Of a DNA stretch of 35,385 nucleotides, positions 26,620 to 35,385 are shown in pieces (positions within the stretch are counted from its first letter, which is position 1; every line of letters starts with the position of its first letter). The stretch is from NCBI RefSeq assembly GCF_000334155.1, contig NZ_ANNK01000010.1, positions 1-35,385 of the forward strand. Reading direction: 5' to 3'. Position numbers and translations under genes: made by a program. The notes below the pieces were generated by a model, which was not told where the DNA came from, made no database searches, and was given only the letters and a program-made list of their open reading frames with translations. This stretch comes from Halalkalibacterium ligniniphilum. GTDB lineage: Bacteria > Bacillota > Bacilli > Bacillales > Bacillaceae_D.

Positions 26620-27108
26620 TTGTTTGATATTAACTGGGGTTCGATTATATATCAATTAGTTGCTTTTCTTACCCTTTTAGCGCTTCTAAACAAGTTTGCC
26701 CTTAAGCCATTAATGGGCGTCATGCAAAAGCGCGAAGAAATGATTAATGAACAAATTGATTCTGCTGAAAAAGATCGCAAAGCGGCTCAACAGTACCTCG
26801 AAGAACAACGCAAAGAGGTAGAGAAAGCTCGTCAAGAAGCACAAGAAATTATTCAAAATGCGAAAAAGCTTAGTGAACAACAAGGTCAAGATATTATTAA
26901 AGCAGCTCGTGATGAGGCAGAACGTTTGAAGGATGCAGCTCTTGCTGAAATCGGACGTGAGAAAGAACAAGCAGTCGCTTCCCTACGCGAGCAAGTTGCT
27001 TCCCTATCCGTTCTCATTGCTACAAAAGTGATTGAAAAAGAGCTTGATGAGAAAGAACAAGAGAAGTTTATTCAGGAATATCTTAAAGAGGTAGGCGAAG
27101 AGCTATGA
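26620..27108 (+). CDS. atpF: ATP synthase F0 subunit b
   Basis: Peripheral stalk subunit, 162 residues: one N-terminal membrane helix (about 8-28) followed by a long charged coiled coil to the C-terminus (KVIEKELDEKEQEKFIQEYLKEVGE is the delta-binding end). I use the TTG at 26620, preceded by AAAGGAGTGG at nine bases, because the protein then starts (M)FDINWGSIIYQL like its relatives. An in-frame ATG at 26551 would add 23 residues with no family match. atpH overlaps its stop by four bases. Confidence 0.93.
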   Translation: MFDINWGSIIYQLVAFLTLLALLNKFALKPLMGVMQKREEMINEQIDSAEKDRKAAQQYLEEQRKEVEKARQEAQEIIQNAKKLSEQQGQDIIKAARDEAERLKDAALAEIGREKEQAVASLREQVASLSVLIATKVIEKELDEKEQEKFIQEYLKEVGEEL

Positions 27109-27653
27109 GCAACCATGCGGTAGCGAATCGTTATGCTGTTGCTCTTTTTCAGGTGGCTCAAGAAAAAGGTACAGTTAAGCAAGTTGGAAGCGAGCTTCAG
27201 CTTGTAAAAGACGTCATTGCTGCTACACCTGCCGTCATGGATGTGTTAAATCATCCCAAAATAGCGGTAGAAAAAAAGCAAGAACTGATTCGCACAAGCT
27301 TTAATGAAGCACTAAGCGAGACGGTTCTTCAAACGCTTTACTTGCTGATTGAACGCAGACGTACTGACATTCTTATTCCATTTATTAATAAATTCAAAAC
27401 TCTTTCTTATGAAGCGCAAAACATTGCTGAAGCAAAAGTACTCTCTGCGAAGCCATTAACAGACGAAGAGAAGAAGCAGCTTTCTGAGCTTTTTGCACGG
27501 AAATTAGGAAAAGATGAATTACTCATTGAAAACGTGGTGGAAAAAGACCTTATTGGCGGACTCAAGATTCGAATTGGGGACCGTATTTACGATGGAAGTG
27601 TCAAAGGTCAACTTGACCGCCTGCAACGTGAACTCATTGTAGGGAAACGTTAG
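27105..27653 (+). CDS. atpH: ATP synthase F1 subunit delta
   Basis: 182-residue subunit that joins the b stalk to the top of F1. N-terminal six-helix bundle (about 1-105) and C-terminal strand-helix part with the typical NVVEKDLIGGLKIRIGDRIYDGS segment. The ATG overlaps the atpF stop (ATGA), so the two are translationally coupled. Confidence 0.95.
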   Translation: MSNHAVANRYAVALFQVAQEKGTVKQVGSELQLVKDVIAATPAVMDVLNHPKIAVEKKQELIRTSFNEALSETVLQTLYLLIERRRTDILIPFINKFKTLSYEAQNIAEAKVLSAKPLTDEEKKQLSELFARKLGKDELLIENVVEKDLIGGLKIRIGDRIYDGSVKGQLDRLQRELIVGKR

Positions 27654-27656
27654 TAG

Positions 27657-29186
<1,530 letters not shown>

Positions 29187-29224
29187 GCGGTGTAAGTGAA
29201 CCAGTTTTTGCGAAAAGGTGGTGA

Positions 29225-30088
<864 letters not shown>

Positions 30089-30106
30089 ATTTTTTCGGGT
30101 CAATAG

Positions 30107-30133
30107 GGTGTGATTCACTCAAAGGGTCACACC
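30107..30133 (+). other. Hairpin in the atpG-atpD gap
   Basis: GGTGTGA (30107-30113) and TCACACC (30127-30133) form a seven-pair stem without a T run. It starts the structured stretch between atpG and atpD. Confidence 0.45.
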
Positions 30134-30152
30134 AGCCCACACACATAAAAGA

Positions 30153-32262
<2,110 letters not shown>

Positions 32263-32278
32263 AAGTTCGTATGGACAT

Positions 32279-32320
32279 AAAAAGGAGTTGTTGGCCATAG
32301 ACCAAACTCCTTTTTGTTTT
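32279..32320 (+). terminator. Intrinsic terminator of the atp operon
   Basis: AAAAAGGAGTT (32279-32289) pairs perfectly with AACTCCTTTTT (32305-32315), with the T run ending GTTTT. Confidence 0.88.
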
Positions 32321-32353
32321 GGCCATCATCGCAAGAAAAGGAGGAACAAACTT

Positions 32354-32600
32354 AACGAAAAGCCAAATTTTGTTTGTCCTTCAGAGAGTTGGAGAGCTTG
32401 TCGCTTTTGAAGCGGACACAGGTTCCTTTTTATGTGAAAAAAGATACGTTTGTAGGCTAGAAGTGTACTGGGCTATTTGCAGAAAGTATGGCTAATGAAC
32501 AGGGGCTTTGACTAAATAAGGGATCCTAAGCCCGGATCGAGTAATATCAAGAGCGTTTTTTCACAATTAGAGGATGACATGTCCGTTAAAAAAGCAAATG
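32354..32600 (+). repeat. 245-bp dispersed repeat, copy 2
   Basis: Second copy of the element at 21695-21945, same strand, about three quarters identical by eye, including the invariant hairpin TGTCGCTTTTGAAGCGGACA. It starts some 35 bases after the atp terminator. The two copies bracket the protease gene and the whole atp operon. Confidence 0.85.
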
Positions 32601-32752
32601 AAGGTAATGATCCGATTGGGAGCATATAAATAGAGCACATACGAAAATAAGAATTTTTACCATTTTTTCCAATCTATTAATGGATTCATAAAACCATTGA
32701 TTTAAAAGGAAAGAGGGGGCTCTTATCGTTAAATATGGCAAAACTGTGGCGG

Positions 32753-32781
32753 TCGACACAGGCTAGACGATTTGTTATAAT
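32753..32781 (+). promoter_or_regulatory. Sigma-A promoter of the nuo operon
   Basis: TCGACA (32753-32758), 17-base spacer, TATAAT (32776-32781) with TGT before the -10 box (extended -10). It lies 64 bases before nuoA. Confidence 0.75.
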
Positions 32782-32844
32782 GAAGGCGATTACATAAGTT
32801 TGCTATATTTAGAAGAAGACTTTGTTGTAGAGGGGGCCAAAGCG

Positions 32845-33222
32845 TTGAATGGCATGGAAAATCTCTATCAAAATAACTACATTGTCGTCTCTGTTTTTGT
32901 AATAGTCGGAATATTGCTACCTCTTATAGCTTTAACGTTGGGAAAGCTTCTACGTCCTCATCGACCAAGCTCAGAAAAGCAAACAACCTATGAAAGTGGA
33001 ATCGAACCAACAGGTGGGAGCTGGGTCCAATTCAATGTTCGTTACTATATGTTTGCCCTTCTTTTTGTCCTCTTTGATGTGGAAGCTGTTTTTTTATATC
33101 CGTGGGCTGTTGCTTATGATGACTTAGGTCTCTTTGCTCTCATAGAAATGGTTATTTTTATGTTCATGCTTATCATCGGTTTACTCTATGCTTGGAAGAA
33201 GAAGGTGTTAACATGGATTTAG
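32845..33222 (+). CDS. nuoA: NADH-quinone oxidoreductase subunit A
   Basis: Membrane subunit of respiratory complex I, 125 residues with three helices (about 12-35, 70-92, 98-118). The loop between helices 1 and 2 has the family signature [16 protein letters not shown], and [12 protein letters not shown] follows. I use the TTG at 32845, eight bases after AGAGGGGG; the ATG at 32854 would leave 17 bases. nuoB begins inside the end of this gene, so translation is coupled. Confidence 0.92.
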   Translation: MNGMENLYQNNYIVVSVFVIVGILLPLIALTLGKLLRPHRPSSEKQTTYESGIEPTGGSWVQFNVRYYMFALLFVLFDVEAVFLYPWAVAYDDLGLFALIEMVIFMFMLIIGLLYAWKKKVLTWI

Positions 33223-33728
33223 ATTTGAGCTCCTTAACGAAGGCGGAAAAAGCTGAATTAGAGCAGAATGTTTTCTTTGTGACATTGGAACAAGTAAAAG
33301 GATGGGCTCGAAGCAACTCCCTTTGGCCCCTTACATTTGGCCTTGCCTGCTGTGCCATTGAAATGATGGGAACGGGTGCATCCCATTATGATCAAGACCG
33401 CTTTGGTGTAATCTTTCGCACCTCACCACGTCAGTCTGATTGCATGATCGTATCCGGTACGGTCACCAAGAAAATGGCCCCCATCCTACGTCGCCTCTAT
33501 GATCAAATGCCCGAGCCTAAGTGGGTGATTGCCATGGGGTCCTGTGCAACCGCTGGTGGTCCGTATGTGAAGTCATACGCTGTTGTCAAAGGTGTTGACC
33601 AAATTGTTCCAGTTGATGTGTACATACCTGGTTGTCCTCCAAACCCTGCAGCCCTCATCTATGGCATTAATAAACTCCAAGAAAAAATTCGCAAGCAGGC
33701 GAAGCCCGGGAAGAGGGTGAGCCGGTGA
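33213..33728 (+). CDS. nuoB: NADH-quinone oxidoreductase subunit B
   Basis: Hydrophilic complex I subunit, 171 residues, that holds cluster N2, the last iron-sulfur centre before quinone. Ligands are C46 and C47 ([12 protein letters not shown]), C111 (MGSCATAGG) and C141 (PGCPPNP). AAGAAGGTG precedes the ATG at 33213, which overlaps the end of nuoA by ten bases. A GTGA overlap links it to nuoC. Confidence 0.96.
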   Translation: MDLDLSSLTKAEKAELEQNVFFVTLEQVKGWARSNSLWPLTFGLACCAIEMMGTGASHYDQDRFGVIFRTSPRQSDCMIVSGTVTKKMAPILRRLYDQMPEPKWVIAMGSCATAGGPYVKSYAVVKGVDQIVPVDVYIPGCPPNPAALIYGINKLQEKIRKQAKPGKRVSR

Positions 33729-34417
33729 GCGATGAATTAGCGAAAGCCAAAGCAGCGGCAGCAGCGAAGGCAAAAGCCGCCGCATTGAGAAAACAGCGAG
33801 AAAAAGAAGTGGAAGAAAAAAGCCCTGAAGAAATCGCGAAAGCTAAAGCAGCGGCAGTTGCCAAGGCGAAAGCCGCCGCTGCGGCAAAAGCACGGACCAA
33901 AGCTGGAGGTGAAGAACAGGTTGAAGAGAAGCCACCGCCACCATCTATAAATGAACCGTTGCTTAACAAGTACATCAAAATGATTCAAGAAAGGATTGGA
34001 GATGAGGCCTTAGAAGCTGCCTATATAAACCGCTTGGCGAAAGAGGTACCAACCCTTGTTGCGAAAAAAGAGACGTATTTTCAAGTGGCTCAATGCTTAA
34101 AGGAGCAGCTCCATTTTGACTATTTATCAGACTCTCACGGGATTGACTACGAGACTCATATGGAGCTTTACAATCATCTTTATTCGTTTACACAAAAAGA
34201 AAATGTTGTCCTAAAAGTAAAGCTTGAGCGGGATGAGCCTGTGATTCCTTCGCTCACGCCCTTGTGGCAAGGTGCCAATTGGCCAGAGCGAGAAACGTAT
34301 GATTTGTTAGGGATCACCTTTACAGAGCATCCGAATTTAACGCGGATTATGATGCCAGACTCGTGGGTCGGTCATCCCCTACGTAAGGACTATGAGCCTC
34401 ATGATGAGGAGGTCTAA
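33725..34417 (+). CDS. nuoC: NADH-quinone oxidoreductase subunit C with Ala/Lys-rich extension
   Basis: Complex I subunit, 230 residues. The conserved domain is about 80-225 ([21 protein letters not shown]; then [12 protein letters not shown] and [11 protein letters not shown], typical of the 30-kDa subunit). Residues 5-60 form a low-complexity extension of [14 protein letters not shown]-type repeats, present in two blocks separated by a glutamate-rich [14 protein letters not shown] start at 33725 overlapping the nuoB stop. nuoD starts three bases after the stop, so C and D are separate here and not fused as in E. coli. Confidence 0.93.
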   Translation: MSDELAKAKAAAAAKAKAAALRKQREKEVEEKSPEEIAKAKAAAVAKAKAAAAAKARTKAGGEEQVEEKPPPPSINEPLLNKYIKMIQERIGDEALEAAYINRLAKEVPTLVAKKETYFQVAQCLKEQLHFDYLSDSHGIDYETHMELYNHLYSFTQKENVVLKVKLERDEPVIPSLTPLWQGANWPERETYDLLGITFTEHPNLTRIMMPDSWVGHPLRKDYEPHDEEV

Positions 34418-34420
34418 CCA

Positions 34421-35385
34421 ATGATTCGAACAGAGGAAATGCTATTAAATGTAGGTCCGCAGCATCCAAGCACACATGGAGTGTTTCGTCTTGTCGTAAA
34501 AATTGATGGAGAAATCATCAAAGAGGCGACCCCCGTTGTTGGCTATTTGCACAGAGGAACAGAAAAGCTTGCGGAGAAATTACAATATACACAAATTATC
34601 CCCTACACCGATCGGATGGATTATCTTTCAGCGATGACGAATAATTACGTCATTTGCCATGCAGTTGAGACAATGATGGATTTAGAGGTGCCTGAGCGGG
34701 CAGAATACCTACGTGTCATTGTTATGGAGCTTGGTCGTGTAGCAAGTCACCTCGTTTGGTTTGGTACATATTTACTTGATATAGGCGCCATGAGCCCATT
34801 TTTATATGCATTCCGCGAGCGTGAAGCGATTATTAATCTCCTCAATGAGCTATCAGGGGCAAGGCTAACCTTCAATTACATGAGGGTAGGCGGGGTGAAA
34901 TGGGATGCGCCTGAAGGATGGCTAGAAAAGGTTGCTGCCTTTGTTCCGTACATGCGCAAGGAGCTTAACGGGTATCATGAGCTCGTTACAGGGAACGAAA
35001 TCTTTGTGAGCCGTGTCAAAGGTGTGGGTACCTATACGAAGGAGGAAGCTTTGCAATACTCGTTAAGTGGTGCCAATCTTCGTTGCACAGGGATAAAAGC
35101 TGACCTTCGAAAGGACGAACCGTATTCCATTTATGACCGTTTTGATTTTGACATTCCGGTTCAAGAGGGAGGGGACTGCTGGGCGAAATATCTTTGCCGG
35201 ATGGCGGAAATGGAAGAGTCGCTAAAGATCGTCGAGCAGGCACTGGCCCAGTTTCCAGCTGAAGGTCCGATCATGGCAAAAACACCACGAATCATCAAAC
35301 CGCCAGTAGGAGAAACCTACGTGAGAATTGAGTCACCACGGGGAGAGATTGGCTGTTACATAGCGAGTCAAGGAAAGAAAGAACC
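34421..35385 (+). CDS. nuoD: NADH-quinone oxidoreductase subunit D, 5' part
   Basis: First 321 codons of the 49-kDa quinone-site subunit; the gene runs off the right edge. Recognisable segments are GPQHPSTHGVFRL at the N-terminus, LHRGTEKLAE, IPYTDRMDYLSAM, MELGRVASHL and the RLTFNYMRVGG region, in order. GAGGAGG in the end of nuoC precedes the ATG. The tyrosine and histidine of the quinone site (PQHPSTHG, and the TQIIPYTDRMDYL tyrosines) are present. Confidence 0.95.
   Translation, partial: MIRTEEMLLNVGPQHPSTHGVFRLVVKIDGEIIKEATPVVGYLHRGTEKLAEKLQYTQIIPYTDRMDYLSAMTNNYVICHAVETMMDLEVPERAEYLRVIVMELGRVASHLVWFGTYLLDIGAMSPFLYAFREREAIINLLNELSGARLTFNYMRVGGVKWDAPEGWLEKVAAFVPYMRKELNGYHELVTGNEIFVSRVKGVGTYTKEEALQYSLSGANLRCTGIKADLRKDEPYSIYDRFDFDIPVQEGGDCWAKYLCRMAEMEESLKIVEQALAQFPAEGPIMAKTPRIIKPPVGETYVRIESPRGEIGCYIASQGKKE

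Noticed and set aside
33737-33988. Minus-strand frames opposite the NuoC repeat
   Set aside because: They are long only because the Ala/Lys-rich repeat lacks stops on the opposite strand.

Overview
This window comes from the origin-proximal chromosome of an alkaliphilic, spore-forming member of the Bacillaceae. The gene order follows the Bacillus subtilis segment from ywjG-spo0F through upp-atp: ywjG', spo0F, fbaA, tal/fsa, murA2, glpX, rho, rpmE-type L31, tdk, prfA, prmC, spoIIR, ywlB-like, ywlC, mntP, ywlE, rpiB, ywlG, glyA, upp, then atpZ-I-B-E-F-H-A-G-D-C. Sporulation genes (spo0F, spoIIR) point to an endospore former. The ATP synthase a and c subunits carry the lysine, glycine and proline signatures known from alkaliphilic Bacillus, and a nuoABCD complex I operon follows the atp operon. 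The genus cannot be fixed from this sequence; an alkaliphile of the Alkalihalobacillus/Shouchella kind is the best guess.

Layout. 1-5254: ywjG (5' part, minus strand) and spo0F diverge from a region with a Spo0A-box palindrome and a sigma-H-like promoter; then fbaA, transaldolase-like aldolase, murA2 and glpX. 5255-5846: a dispersed Bacillaceae repeat and the rho leader. 5847-9061: rho, a zinc-independent L31 gene, an IS3-type remnant, tdk and a lipoprotein gene. 9250-10566 (minus): CoA-disulfide reductase, the only complete minus-strand gene. 10768-13592: prfA-prmC and spoIIR. 13611-14566: a 208-bp tandem array with a nested palindrome. 14645-19335: ywlB-like acetyltransferase, ywlC with a DnaA-box cluster, a decayed gene, mntP, ywlE, rpiB and ywlG. 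19444-21571: glyA and upp, each with a terminator. 21572-22379: a repeat-rich gap. 22380-24641: a secreted Vpr-type subtilase. 24890-32262: the ten-gene atp operon. 32263-32844: a second copy of the 245-bp repeat and the nuo promoter. 32845-end: nuoA, B, C and the start of D.

The genes are mostly housekeeping: lower glycolysis/gluconeogenesis (FbaA, GlpX), cell-wall precursor synthesis (MurA2), transcription and translation termination (Rho, PrfA, PrmC), nucleotide salvage (Tdk, Upp), one-carbon metabolism (GlyA), tRNA t6A synthesis (YwlC) and energy coupling (ATP synthase, complex I). The unusual material lies between genes: the tandem array beside spoIIR, the DnaA-box cluster at ywlC, several dispersed repeat families, and a structured gap inside the atp operon between atpG and atpD with duplicated hairpin/Shine-Dalgarno modules. 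No rRNA, tRNA, prophage or CRISPR array was seen.
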